Below, piece by piece: positions 48,399 to 59,880 of a stretch of DNA of 64,000 bases. This DNA is from Bactrocera neohumeralis (lineage: Eukaryota > Arthropoda > Insecta > Diptera > Tephritidae). The DNA lies in the NCBI RefSeq assembly GCF_024586455.1, contig NC_065919.1, positions 32,278,839 through 32,342,838 of the forward strand, written 5' to 3'. The notes below the pieces were generated by a model. That model made no database searches, was not told the origin of the DNA, and was given only the letters and a program-made list of their open reading frames with translations. A program made the position numbers and the translations under genes. Each line of letters starts with the position of its first letter. Within the stretch, counting starts at the first letter, position 1.

Positions 48399-48905
48399 AC
48401 AAGAAAAAACGTTAACTTCGGTTGCACCGAAGCTAAATACCCTTCACAGGTGCATTTCTGTTAGTAAATATGTGTTCAGTTTGTATGGAAGCTATATGCT
48501 ATAGTTAACGGATCTGATCAATTTCTTCGGAGATTACATTGTTGCTTTAGAAAATAATATATACCAAATTTCGTGAATATATCTTGTCAAATGTGAAAGT
48601 TTTCCATACAAGCATTTGATTCCGATCGTTCAGTTTGTATGGCAGCTATATGTTATAGTGGTCCGATATCGGCCGTTCCGATATCTTCTGCCGTTTGCAA
48701 AATTTCAAAACGATATCTTAAAAACTGAGGGACTGGTTCGTATATATACAGACAGCCAGACGGATAGACAAACGGACATGGCTAAATCGACTCAACTCGA
48801 CATACTGATCATTTATATATATACTTTATAGGGTCTCCGACGATTCCTTCTGGGTGTTACAAACTTCGCGAAAAACTTAATATACCCTGTTCAGGGTATA
48901 AAAAA
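48399..48905 (+). repeat. mini-me-like repeat (family B), complete
   Basis: Left end CAAGAAAAAACGTTAAC and the hairpin CTTCGGTTGCACCGAAG. Then GATTCCGATCGTTCAGTTTG, a degenerate tract (AGACAGCCAGACGGATAGAC), GGACATGGCTAAATCGACTC, a TA run, and the right-end hairpin ATACCCTGTTCAGGGTAT. Both ends are perfect or near-perfect palindromes. Copies in reverse lie at 52402-53094. Confidence 0.8.
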
Positions 48906-49171
48906 GATTAATCCGCAATGATTAAAAAAACGGCCGAAACGAGAAACTGGAGCATCATAAAAATACACTTTTCTCTACATAACAATACTATATAGAGAAA
49001 TGTTCCTTATTATATGTATACTTATGAACTGTTTTTTTTATGCTTCAACACTTTTTATTAACGAACTGGATTAAAAATTCAAAAATGTTTATCTAGTCAG
49101 TAGATGCTACTACTACAAATATAAGCATAAGTAAAAACTAAAATCTGCCCATTTATATTGAGATGTCCATG

Positions 49172-50508
49172 TTTTTATACTCTTGCAACCAGTTGCAGCA
49201 TAGTATTATAGTTTTGTTTATCTAACGGTTGTACGTATCACCTAAAATTAATCGAGATAAATATAGGGACGAGGAAAGTTGAAATCCGGTTGACTGTCTG
49301 TCTGTCCGTCCGTCCGTGCAAGTTGTAACTTGAGTAAACATTTAGATATCTCGATGAAATTTGGTATGTGGGTTCCTGAGTACAAAAAAAATTCGAGTTC
49401 GTAGATGGGCGTAATCGAAGCATTGCCACGTCCACAAATCGCCATTAACCGAAAATATATAATGTGACATAACTAAGCACAAAATCAATTTAAAACTGTA
49501 ATTTGGTACAGAGGATTGCAGTAGCAAGGAGTATCTGTGGCAAATTTTTTTTGAAAAAGTGGGCGTGGCACCGCCCTCTTAAGCTACAAGAACCGATAAG
49601 ATTTGTACGCATTCTATAAGAACTTCTACCGATAGTGCGAAAATGGATGAAATTGGAGGATAACCCCACAGTACTGTTGAAAACTACTAAAAGCGCGATA
49701 AATCAATAACTAAATATGCCAAAGACATTAAATTTTACCACCAAAATGGTATGAGAGAGTTTTATCTGAGCCGGTATAAAAATTGGAAGATGGGTGTACA
49801 CTTTTTGGTGAAAACCCACATCTCGGACCCGATCAACTGACAGTTTCATATCACATTGTAGAAATGGACGAAATCGGACAACAACTACGCCTACTTCCCA
49901 TATAACACAATTTTAAATTCCACTTAATTCGTTCAGTTTCCAGTACACAAATCAAGAAGCAATTAATAATATATAACGAGATTAAATTTTGAACGAATAA
50001 TGCATTTAGCATATGCCACCTTATGACCAAAAATTGTTAAAGTCCAACAAAAACTCTTTTAGCTCCTAGGTACCATGTTTTACTCATAACAGTGTATCTT
50101 TGTGCCAAAAATAGATAAATTCAAGCGAAAACTTGGCCTATCCCCTATATAACTAAAATCAGGATTTTCAAACATCCGGCTGAGTTTACTCTATATGATT
50201 AGTTTTTTAGTAAGTGACATGATAATAGTATGTGGTATTGTGAAGAATAAATAAAATCTGGTCAATACACCCCAACTTCCATATACTACACATAATGGTT
50301 TTCGTTTTTCTAACAAACCTTATGTGTCTGTCAGTACAGGAGTTATGTATAGTATATGTATGTACATATATGTATATAAAATTTCTTGGATTTCGATCCT
50401 CAGGTTGACGTTTTACACCATAAAGAATCTCCCTGGCTTTAATTCTGATGCAAGATGCAAGAGGATGAAATGTTCAGTTGCACACGAACTTAACCATTCC
50501 TTACTTGT
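49172..50508 (+). repeat. mini-me-like repeat (family A), best full-length copy
   Basis: The element is about 1.34 kb. Left end TTTTTATACTCTTGCAACCA includes the hairpin TGCAACCAGTTGCA. The TA-rich part, GACGAGGAAAGTTGAAATCC and CTGTCTGTCTGTCCGTCCGT follow, then the middle (GGGCGTGGCACCGCCC, CTACTAAAAGCGCG). The right end is degenerate (GCAAGATGCAAGAGGATG, TTCAGTTGCACACGAA, CCTTACTTG). The order (TA)n, core, (GTCY)n is that of dipteran mini-me elements. It encodes nothing. Confidence 0.8.
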
Positions 50509-52359
50509 ATTTTTTGTTATTATGCAGGATTTTTATTTCAATAGTTTTATTCAGGTACTAATGAATATTCAGTTAATTCTTTAGGGGATCAGTATCTGTA
50601 TTGGCGAAGATTTGGGAATCGGTCGAACATTAGATGTTTCATTATTATCCCTTTGCATTTCAATAAGATATCTCTCATATTGCCCGATATTTTTGTTATA
50701 AGGTCAGTTATGGGTAATGAGGTTCATATTAACATTTAGGTACCACTTTTTTGCAAAGTTTAGTGCTTCTGACATTTTTCTTTAAGGAGTTAACGCTGTT
50801 TTTATGTAATTTTCAAAATAATTTTTATGCAAGGCTGTAGACCCAATTTTAGTTATCTGCACTGACTGAAACAACACACACTTGAGTAAAACAGGTATTC
50901 CTCAAAATGTTTTCAGCAATACTGAAAAGTATATAGTATTTTTATTACTGCATGTCAATGTATGATGACATTGCTTGATGTTTAAAATATCATTGTCATT
51001 AAACCGACCAAAATGTCAATATAACAACTTGTGGAGAAATATGAGAACAAATCACTTAACGACAATGGTTCACATATAAACGTATATACCGTGTTTAGGA
51101 CTTATATAACTGGATACGTATTTGTATATGTCCATTGTGGTCTGCCGTATCAATTTTCGGCAGTGTATTAAAAACACGGATGCGGTTTAAAGTTTCGGAA
51201 ACTGTTTTCCTACAAAAAGGAACTTAGCACACGCGAAATACAAGATGTATGGAAAACAATGATCCATTTTGGAAACAGTTATACGCCCATCTTCTAGACA
51301 GAGTCATACATATGTGTTTGAAAAGGTTTGCTGAATTGGGTGTGGTGGCGATAGATTAGGTGCAGATGGATGAGCTATCAAATACCTTGTTTTCATAATG
51401 GCATGTGCGTCACTGGTAGTTTAAAGCCTAACAGTTTCAATATAGAGGATTAGTATATTTCTATGACAGCATATACAAATATAGTTCTGTATTGTATGGA
51501 ACTCCAGTTCTGATTCATAAAATCAGCTGCACGATCTAACGTGCTCTTCTTCTACTCGTACACAGAATTCAAATGATATTTTGAGTAGTGAGTTGCATGA
51601 TGTTAACCGGAATAAAGAATTAATCCACCCTTAACTTTGTATTCGCTAACTTTGAATGGATATGGTAGTACTTCAACACCTCACCATGGCATGTACATAT
51701 ACATATTTGAAAAGTCATTGTTTGAAAAGGGTATTCCGTCCGTCATTTTCGCAGGTGCCAAATCACGAAAACAACTGCATTTTCACTCAATTTCGCAAAA
51801 CTTTTCAGTAAATACATAATTGAAACACTTCTAAAAATCATCTATCAATTTTATAACAATTCGCCACGGAATTTTGCAAGATGTTTTGTTTTCACTTTCA
51901 TCCTTTTAAAATCAGTACCATTGTTCATACCCTTGAATATTTGATACATGCACATGTGTGTGTATGTGTGCAAATGTGTAGGAGCTCCTCTTTACATTTT
52001 TTCAGCTGTCAGCGATTCTACCAAATTCATTGAGTTTCATTGATGCATCCACTCATAATATTATATATGTATGTAAATATTGTTAATAGTACATACGAAT
52101 AAAGTTTAAGAGCATGGCACATAGATCACAGTCCGGTGTTACCGGTGACCTCATTCAGCGGTAAATGAAACAAAAAAATTCTGCTATTCTTTTGGAAAGT
52201 GTTTAACGTTGGCCAAATTACAGTTTTTAAATATTTGACGGAAGAGGTGTTACTCATAAAAGTGATCCCGAAGATGAAGCAACTGATTATAAGCTAAGGA
52301 CTATACTTTGCAACTAGTACTCGTATGTACCGCAAGCAAGTGTCAGAGTTGGTTAGTGC
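50509..52359. other. AT-rich interval, no gene seen
   Basis: Short frames only; no transposon protein or clear repeat. Part near 51100-51400 is a little less AT-rich and may be unique. Confidence 0.4.
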
Positions 52360-52401
52360 AAACAAAAAAAGTTAACTTCGGCTACGCCCTTCATAGGAAC
52401 A
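52360..52401 (+). repeat. Left-end stub of family B
   Basis: AAAAAAAGTTAACTTCGG, then CTACGCCCTTCATAGGAACA, repeats the left end of the copy at 48399, with the hairpin shortened by a deletion. It abuts the reverse copy that starts at 52402. Confidence 0.65.
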
Positions 52402-52533
52402 TTTTTTATACCCTGAACAGGGTATATTAAGTTTGTCACGAAGTTTGTAACACCCAGAAGGAATCGTCGGAGACCCTATAAAGTATATATATAAATGATC
52501 AGTATGTCGAGCTGAGTCGATTTAGCCATGTCC

Positions 52534-52567
<34 letters not shown>

Positions 52568-53094
52568 ATATATACGAACTAGTCCCTCAGTTTTTAAGAT
52601 ATCGTTTTGAAATTTTGCAAACGTCATTTTCTCTTCAAGAAGCTGCTCATTTGTCGGAACGGCCGATATCGGACCACTATAACATATAGCTGCCATACAA
52701 ACTGAACGATCGGAATCAAATGCTTGTATGGAAAACTTTCACATTTGACAAGATATATTCACGAAATTTGGTATATGTTATTTTCTAAGGCAACAATATA
52801 ATCTCCGAAGAAATTGTTCAGATCGGTTAACTATAGCATATAGCTGCTATACAAACTGAACGATCGGAATCAAATGCTTGTATGGAAAACTTTCACATTT
52901 GACAAGATATATTCACGAAATTTGGTATATATTATTTTCTAAAGCAACAATGTAATCTCCGAAGAAATTGTTCAGATCGGTTAACTATAGCATATAGCTG
53001 CAATACGTACTGAACACATAGTTACTAACAGAAATGCACCTGTGAAGGGTATTTAGCTTCGGTGCAACCGAAGTTAACGGTTTTCCTTGTTTAT
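52402..53094 (-). repeat. mini-me-like repeat (family B), reverse, with internal duplication
   Basis: Starts ATACCCTGAACAGGGTAT, then TATATATA, AGTCGATTTAGCCATG and a GTCY tract (GTCCGTCTGTCTGTCTGTCT). Two tandem 154-base units and the terminal hairpin CTTCGGTGCAACCGAAG follow. It is about 190 bases longer than the copy at 48399, mostly because of the duplication. Confidence 0.85.
52701..53008. repeat. Two tandem 154-bp units
   Basis: ACTGAACGATCGGAATCAAA starts at 52701 and again at 52855, and ACTGAAC recurs at 53009, so the period is exactly 154 bases. The units differ at only a handful of positions (for example TATGTTATT and TATATTATT). The copy at 48399 has a single unit. Confidence 0.9.
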
Positions 53095-53340
53095 ATCATA
53101 AAATGGTATAGATTTCGATTTTGATCGGTCTGTTTATATGGTCCCATATCGGCGGTGAGCAAACTATTCACTGCTTTGAGAGAAAGAAAAATATGCAAAA
53201 TTTTTGGTTGATAGTGGTCAGAGGAACATGGCTAAATCGACTTAGATCGTCATAGTGACCAATTCTATATGTACCATGTTTTCCAGTAGGGACGATATGA
53301 CTTCTAAGTTTCGGCCATTTTTAATACGTAATGATCTGTA
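53095..53340. repeat. Degenerate repeat between families B and A
   Basis: AACATGGCTAAATCGACTTA and CGTCATAGTGACC resemble the family B core in the forward direction, much decayed. Confidence 0.45.
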
Positions 53341-54405
53341 TTTTTATACTCTCTCAACAATGTTGCTAAGGAGAGTATTATATTTTTGTTCAAATAACGG
53401 TTGTTTGTAAGTCCTAAAACTAAAAGAGTCAGATATAGGGTTATGTATACCAAAGTGATCAGGGTGACGAGTAGAGTCGAAATCTGGATGTCTGTCTGTC
53501 CGTCCGTCCGTGCAAGCTGTAACTTGAGTAAAAATTGAGATATCATGATGAAACTTGGTACACGTATTCCTTGGCTCCATAAGAAGGTTAAGTTCGAAGA
53601 TAGGCAAAATCGGCCCACTGCCACGCCCACAAAATGGCGGAAACCGAAAACCTATAAAGTGTCATAACTAAGCCATAAATAAAGATATTAAAGTGAAATT
53701 TGGCACAAAGGATCGAATTAGGGAGGGGCATATTTGGACGCATTTTTTTTGGAAAAGTGGGTGTGGCCCCGCCCCTACTAAGTTTTTTGTACATATCTCG
53801 GAAACTACTATAGCTATGTCAACCAAACTCTACAGAGTAGTTTCCTTCAGGCATTTCCATATACAGTTCAAATATCGAAGAAATCGGATAATAACCACGC
53901 CCACCTCCCATACAAAGGTTATGTTGAAAATCACCAAAAGTGCGTTAACCGACTAACAAAAACCGTCAGAAACACTAAATTTTACGGAAGAAATTTCAGA
54001 AGGAAGCTGCACCCAGGCTTTTTTTAAAAATTTAAAATGGGCGTGGCCTCGCCCACTTATGGACCAAAAACCATATCTCAGGAACTACTAGACCGATTTG
54101 AATGAAATTCGGTATATAATATTTTCTTAACACCCTGATTACATGTACGAAATATGGGTGAAATCGGTTCACAACCACGCCTTCTTCCAATATAACGCTA
54201 TTTTGAATTCCATCTGATACCTTCCTTTTCTGTATAATACGAGTATATACATTAGGAACCAATGATGATAGCGGAATAAAACTTTACGAAAATACGGTAT
54301 TTGAAAAATATGTAAATGACGTATAATGAAATCTCGATTATCACTTTATCATGCGAGAGTATAAAATGTTCGGTGACACCCGAACTTAGCCCTTCCTTAC
54401 TTGTT
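53341..54405 (+). repeat. mini-me-like repeat (family A), well preserved
   Basis: Left end TACTCTCTCAACAATGTTGC; core TGATCAGGGTGACGAGTAGA; tract CTGTCTGTCCGTCCGTCCGT; then GATGAAACTTGGTACACGTA and GTGGGTGTGGCCCCGCCCC. Right end GAGAGTATAAAATGTTCGG, CACCCGAAC, CCCTTCCTTACTTGTT. About 1.06 kb. The left hairpin pairs TACTCTC with GAGAGTA. Confidence 0.8.
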
Positions 54406-54412
54406 TTTTTTA

Positions 54413-54732
54413 CATAATGTTCAAGTGCCAATAAGTCAAAGAACCGCTCGAAGTAATGAAAATATTGCAGCCAAGTGTTGCTGAAGACCGCAATTTGTCG
54501 ATACTAAGACGCTTTCAAGAATTGGGACTGTCTCAAACCACAACCTGGCGGGTTCTAAGAAAGGATTTGGGCTTTCGTCCAGATAAAATTGCTCTCCTTC
54601 AAGAACTGGAGCCAATGAATCACCGTAAACATAGTGAATTTGCTGATTTTATCTTGAAACAACTTGAAAACGATAACGATTTCTTTAAATAAAATAATCT
54701 TCTCCGATGCAATTCTCTTTCATCTGAGTGGT
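54413..54732 (+). pseudogene. rosa-like transposase fragment
   Basis: The frame from 54456 gives VAEDRNLSILRRFQELGLSQ, TTWRVLRKDLGFRPDKI, QELEPMNHRKHSEF and FILKQLENDNDFF. After a frame change near 54690, IIFSDAILFHLSG follows. It is the same segment as the copy at 46145-46440 but clearly diverged from it. The match stops at about 54732, where hAT-like sequence begins. Confidence 0.8.
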
Positions 54733-56228
54733 GTGACACCCCCCATCTATGAACGAGTCGGCATTTTCGGCCGTTTTAATATCATAACTAAAAATTTTAA
54801 AGTTCATTTCGGCAATTCCAGTAAGAGTTGCCAAGTACCCGGAAATTTGTTGTCAAAACTTATTGAATATGTTTAAGATTTTCATCAAAATATATTATTG
54901 CACATTAATTTTTACGTCATATCCATTGCGAATTCACTAGCCGGCATTTATGAAAATTCTAACTTCAGTAAAACGCAATAAATAGCTCTATAATAATTAA
55001 TAATTGCGGAAGCAAGCTTAAAAAGACACCTTTTCGTAATTTCCACGAGGATTATTAAAAAACTGTACGTTTTTTTTCTGGAAGTACGAAACGTTTTCTT
55101 AGTTTGCGAAAAGAATTAAATGATATAGAGAATGCATTGTAACTGAAAAACCTGTCAATAACACAATGGACTGCTCGGGCTGAAACAGTAAAAGCTGTGT
55201 GGATTTCTTTCGAAGGTATTGTTAACGCTTTGGAAGTCATTCAAAAAGATTCAGAAAATTTTGATAACAATACACGTACATTAGCTTCTGGTCTGCTTAA
55301 AAAAATTCTGGATTTTGATTTTATTAGCTCGTTTTTTTTTGTAAAAATGTAATGTTTAAAGTAAAAAATTTGACAGAAAGTTTGGAAGCCGAGAAATTGA
55401 ACGTCATTGACGCATTATTGCTGATTGAAAGCACATCAGCATCATTTCAACAAATGAATGACGATTCACAAATTAACGCATTGCTAGCGAGTTCAGTTGC
55501 ATTTGCTGAAAAGTGTCAGATCAACCCTGAAAATGACTTTTCGAAACACCACAGAACACGCCGTGCTCCGAAGAAATATGACGATAATCCAGCAACTGCT
55601 TGTAATTTTGATTTCCAGACATTTTATAGAAAAGAATTCAAAATTGTCCTCGAAAATTTCACAAATTGTATTCAAGATAATTTGCAAGAAACTATGTCAA
55701 CCTTCAAACCCATTCAAGAGATGTTCAGGATTCCAGCTAACAGAAGTAATATTACAATAGAATCTATACAATTTGTTGTGCAATTGGAACCTAAGTTCTT
55801 CAGTGAAGATCTAGATTGCATTTTTGCTGAAACACAAATTCTTTTTGATTCATGTAAAGAGTGTAAATCTTTCGATGACATTTCTATAGTAGCGTACAAA
55901 TTGAGAAAGGTCATTCCTTCTGCGTACAAAATTGTTCATTACATAATGACCGCTCCTGTCACGTCAGCTTCATGTGAACGTTCTTTGTATTTTATATTAA
56001 GAGAAACATATTAAATGATGATTAATATGTACAATACTTATTTGAGAATAAAATAATGAATTATGCTATTATGTTGTCAAACTTCTCCGTAATACCTTAT
56101 CAGAAATGAAGATATCCTTATTTTATATATATTTATAAACATATACATTAAATCGGCAAATTCTTGAAATGAGTCGGCATTTCAAAGGGACTCACCCCCC
56201 CATGATCTGGATCCTCGCGACGCCCCTG
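54733..56228 (+). mobile_element. hAT element remnant (ZMYM1-like), left end lost
   Basis: The right end reads, reversed, CAGGGGCGTCGCGAGGATCC, a hAT-type terminus ending at 56228. GAGTCGGCATTT words occur near both ends (54759 and 56171), along with runs of six or seven Cs, so the left part is cut inside its terminal region. It is joined to a rosa fragment on the left and a mini-me-like piece on the right. No target duplication can be tested. Confidence 0.75.
55143..56014 (+). pseudogene. hAT transposase (ZMYM1-like) C-terminal half, one frameshift
   Basis: From 55143 the frame reads LKNLSITQWTARAETVKAVW, FEGIVNALEVIQKD and SGLLKKILDFDFISSF, and stops just past a T-run. It resumes as the 220-codon frame 55352-56014 with LTESLEAEKLNVIDALLLIE, HHRTRRAPKKYDDNP, FRIPANRSNITI and PVTSASCERSLYFI. 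The last is the hAT dimerisation motif. This matches the TTF/DUF4371-type hAT proteins annotated as zinc finger MYM-type protein 1-like. The N-terminal half with most of the catalytic residues is not recognisable. Confidence 0.85.
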
Positions 56229-56868
56229 GGTACTGTATAGATGAAATCGGAAGATAACCACACCCACTACCCAAATAACCCAAACTAAGAGCACGATAAA
56301 TCAATATGGTAACTAAATGCGTTAGAGACATTCAATTCAGGATGACAGGATATGCTCCTGTAAAGGTGTCAAAATTGGACGATGGTCGCGGCACCGGCCA
56401 TATTTAGATGAAAATCCATATCTCGGAACTTGCCATTTATTACAAAACTGAGAAATCAGACAAAAGCACGCCTATTTCCAGTAAAACACCAATACAAATC
56501 AACAACCATTCAATGTATCCAGATACAACTTTGTACAAATAGAGCCCCCTCAGTATTTTATCTTAAGCCCAAAAATTTTTGAAATGGAACTATACATAAC
56601 TTTTCAATAACCCAGACGCTACATACATACATGTGGACCCCAATGCGTTGGCTGACTTTTTGCCGAAAATATTAGTCAATCTGTGAGATACCTTACTAAA
56701 ATTCAAGGAAATACAAATTTTCGAGCTTCCAGTTATCACTCTATATCACAAATATCGGCCAATGCGCTAGGTTAATATAAAGTTCTGCTAAAACCTATTT
56801 ATAAGTATTTCGCCTGCTTTGCTCGCAAGTTGCAAGAGTATAAAATGTTCGGTTACAAGCGAACTAAT
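56229..56868 (+). repeat. mini-me-like repeat (family A), right part
   Basis: Begins inside the element (ATGAAATCGGAAGATAACCA, ACGATAAATCAATATGG). It ends with GCAAGTTGCAAGAGTATAAA, then TTCGGTTACAAGCGAAC, without the usual CCTTCC tail. Confidence 0.65.
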
Positions 56869-58000
56869 TAGTATACATATGTATGTGAAATATATTAGTA
56901 CATTCAAACACATTAATTATCAATGTATTAAAGTGTAGCTTGTATACGTATGCTTATTTTTTACATTTTTACTCTTTCACAAGTGTACATATATGAAATT
57001 GGGAGAGCATAACCTCATATTGATAAATAACACATAAAATGCGTACACATGCGTAAATATGTATGTATTGACATATGCGTACATATAAACTATTATTGCC
57101 TAAAAGATTTAAAATGAAATTAAATCCCATTTCACACCCTTTCATAATCCAATGTTGTTGAGTGGTTGCTTGCGTGTTTATTTATATAAGAATGTCAGCA
57201 GTTCATTGGTCGGCTGTTTCATGGATATCCACCGCAACGGCTATAGATCAAAACATACATATGTATGTATGTATGTATGCATCTGTGAGCGTGCAGACTT
57301 TCGTTCAAATGTGCTACCAGGTATACTTCCCTACGAACAAATTCAGTAATTTTTTACTTTTCATCGTTATGATTTTTTTGTACACAACCCTTACTTGTTG
57401 CGCAACAAACAAAAGAGCATGCGAGGCATCAGAAGTCAAAAAAAAATGGAGAGGGGATTGCCCTCGTCATATCAATTACGCCGAGCAAGCGAGTGTCAAA
57501 TTAACCACCAATAAAAAGGCGTACAAAATAAAAAATAACAACTTCCGTTTTTTCTAACGCGGGACACACGCATCCGACCTTCCGGACCTATGAAGTACAT
57601 AAAAAATAGCATGAGGTAAATTAGATTGTAATCATATAAGTAATTAAAAACAGCCCTTATTTTGATTTTAAGCACCACTTAAACAAATTTTTTTAAGTGG
57701 CGCTATCACGAGGCCATTTCACATGTGGTTTTGTCTATTTTTTATACTAATAACATGGGTAAATGTTACAATAAATGCCCTGATAATTTGGAGGGGAGTT
57801 TTTTATGTAAACAAATGGAATAAGATTGAGCAAATGTAAATATGATAATTTAATTGCCCACATAACCTCACTTGATCCAGGAGCATGTAACTTTTTGACG
57901 TGGGCTCTTCATTATGAATAATTATATACATACATATGTATGTATGTACGTAGAGCACCTTTTATATTTCGGGCTTCGAGAACAAAAACAAATTTTAATC
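56869..58000. other. AT-rich interval, no gene seen
   Basis: Palindromic TACATATGTATGTATGTATG runs at 57250-57280 and 57925-57955. The 131-codon frame at 57162-57557 has no recognisable domain. Its signal-like hydrophobic stretch probably comes from base composition. Confidence 0.4.
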
Positions 58001-58490
58001 ATATAAAATGGCTTTATTGTTTTTCAAAATATTCTCCATTAAGATACAAACACTTTTTCATGCATTTGAACCAATTTTCTTAAGCAACTCTGATTGAGAT
58101 ATCTCCAAAACATGTCTTCTGAACCCATCAACCAACTCTTTGGGTGTCAAAAAACGTTTACCTCTTAGTTTTTTTCCGTAAGGGAATAAAAAGAAGTTAT
58201 TTGGTGCCAAGTCAAGACTTTGTGTGTGGGATCTAACGTGAACAATTTTTTTTACAATCAAATGTTCATGCAATATTAAATATATGCTAGTCCCATTAAT
58301 GCCTATAGTTGTTTCAATTTCAAGATAAGTCACATGACGATCTTGCAATATCAGTTTGCCACAGCATCAACAGCTTCCGGAACAATAACTGATTTTGGAC
58401 GACCTTCCCAAAATTCGTTTTGCAGTGATCTACGACCTTGATTGAATTCACCGTACCATCGATACACACTGGTCCTTGATGGAGCTTGAG
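58001..58490 (-). pseudogene. mariner transposase with internal deletion
   Basis: On the minus strand, 58490-58350 reads APSRTSVYRWYGEFNQGRRS, LQNEFWEGRPKSVI and VPEAVDAVAN. After a frame change, MQDRHVTYLEIETTIGINGT and YLILHEHLIVKKIVHVRS follow. The frame then jumps straight to SLDLAPNNFFLFPYGKKLRG and the C-terminal part. The first and second catalytic Asp are lost in the gap, and the third position reads N (LAPN). It shares DRHVT and GRRSL features with the copy at 30895. Confidence 0.85.
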
Positions 58491-58494
58491 TAAT

Positions 58495-58600
58495 AATTAA
58501 GATATCTTATTAAAACTTGGTACACGTGTTCCTTGGCAAAACAGTGAGAACGAGCTCGTAGATAAACGTAATCGGACCACTGGGTAATCTTTTTTCAAAA
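58495..58600 (+). repeat. Short family A piece
   Basis: AAACTTGGTACACGTGTTCC and TAATCGGACCACTG match the segment after the GTCY tract in the copy at 53341. It begins next to the mariner relic. Confidence 0.6.
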
Positions 58601-59239
58601 GATTTTTTTTTTTTTTGCATTTTCTGTTCCTTTATACCCTTAGAATTAATGTAGAAACCCACTTTATCATTGAAAGGTTTCGAGTCCAAAAGGTCCAAAA
58701 ATAATAATACCGCTAGACGTTCGGAGCGCTCGGAGTGCACACCTTAAACTTTAAACTCGTTTTTTTCAAAACACACTTTTTTAAACTGGCGGACATGATT
58801 CCGGTCGAACTACTCAGCCGATTTGCATAATTTGTTTTTAATGTTCACAAAACGCCTAGCTATCGTCCCTATATTTATTTATAATTTATTGACAATGTTA
58901 TGACAAAATTTATGTAAAAAAACATGGGCAAAAATTAAAAAAAAAACGTTAATTACTTTTTTATTTATCAACATTTTTGTATGATTCTAGTAGGGACGAT
59001 AACCATTCACTTACTTTTTAAGAATTAATTGGGTTTTTGTGCTTCAGATGATTTAAACATGAGAAATCGTGTCCGCCAAAACGCATCTCATTCACCCAGC
59101 CATTTCTCCGACAGATGCCATCAAAAAATTCCGAAAAAATTGTTTATACACTCCACGATATACCTCATGATATGTGAAAAAAGTTTTATTGTAGAATAAA
59201 ACTTTCTATGAAAAAAGTGTAAAAAAACAAGCCAGATTA
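58601..59239. other. AT-rich interval with small inverted repeat
   Basis: TATCGTCCCT (58861) and AGGGACGATA (58992) form an inverted pair about 140 bases wide that may be a tiny element. The segment 58745-58830 resembles the interior of the element at 33521-33912. Confidence 0.4.
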
Positions 59240-59880
59240 CCGTACTGACCCCTTAAATGAAAATTTATAAAGTGCCATAACTATGCCTAATTACACTTTA
59301 TTTGACACTGAGAATCATGGTAACAACGCCCTCTAAGAGGCTTAACGTACATACTTACATATCTCTTAAACCATTTAAGATAAATTATCCAAAACATTTG
59401 GATATAAAATCGAAATCCAAAAAATCCTCAGTATAAATCCTTTAAGCAAATCAACCGACGCTGTTCAGATGGATGGATCACCATATAACGGTTTCGTTAA
59501 AAACTATATTAAATATTAATAAATAAAAAATAATAAAAATATTAAATATATATATATATATATTAAATAAATATATATATATATGTATATGTATTTATAT
59601 TAAATTAATCAAAACCTATCCGCCCGATATTGACCATATTTGGCATAATATTATGATATTATCTTGACATTCCTATGTTCCAGTGTGAAAAAGAGCTAAA
59701 TCGGACTCCAACCACGCCTACTTTCCAAATAACACAATTTAAAATTCCATATGATTCTTTCACTTACCAGTATGCATATCAAGCACCAATGAATGTGTTA
59801 AGATATATGTAACTTTTACGTTATTTTTTAAGAAAAAAATATGAATATAGATGACCTTGACGCTCTATAGTCCCTTATGC
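59240..59880 (+). repeat. mini-me-like repeat (family A), degenerate
   Basis: AAAGTGCCATAACTATGCCT, ACGCCCTCTAAGAGGC and CCAACCACGCCTACTTTCC follow the family order. A TA-repeat run (about 59546-59586) interrupts it. The terminal hairpins are missing. Confidence 0.55.

Noticed and set aside
57162..57557. 131-codon + frame with hydrophobic stretch
   Set aside because: Repeated MYVC-type residues come from the TATGTATG run; no domain.
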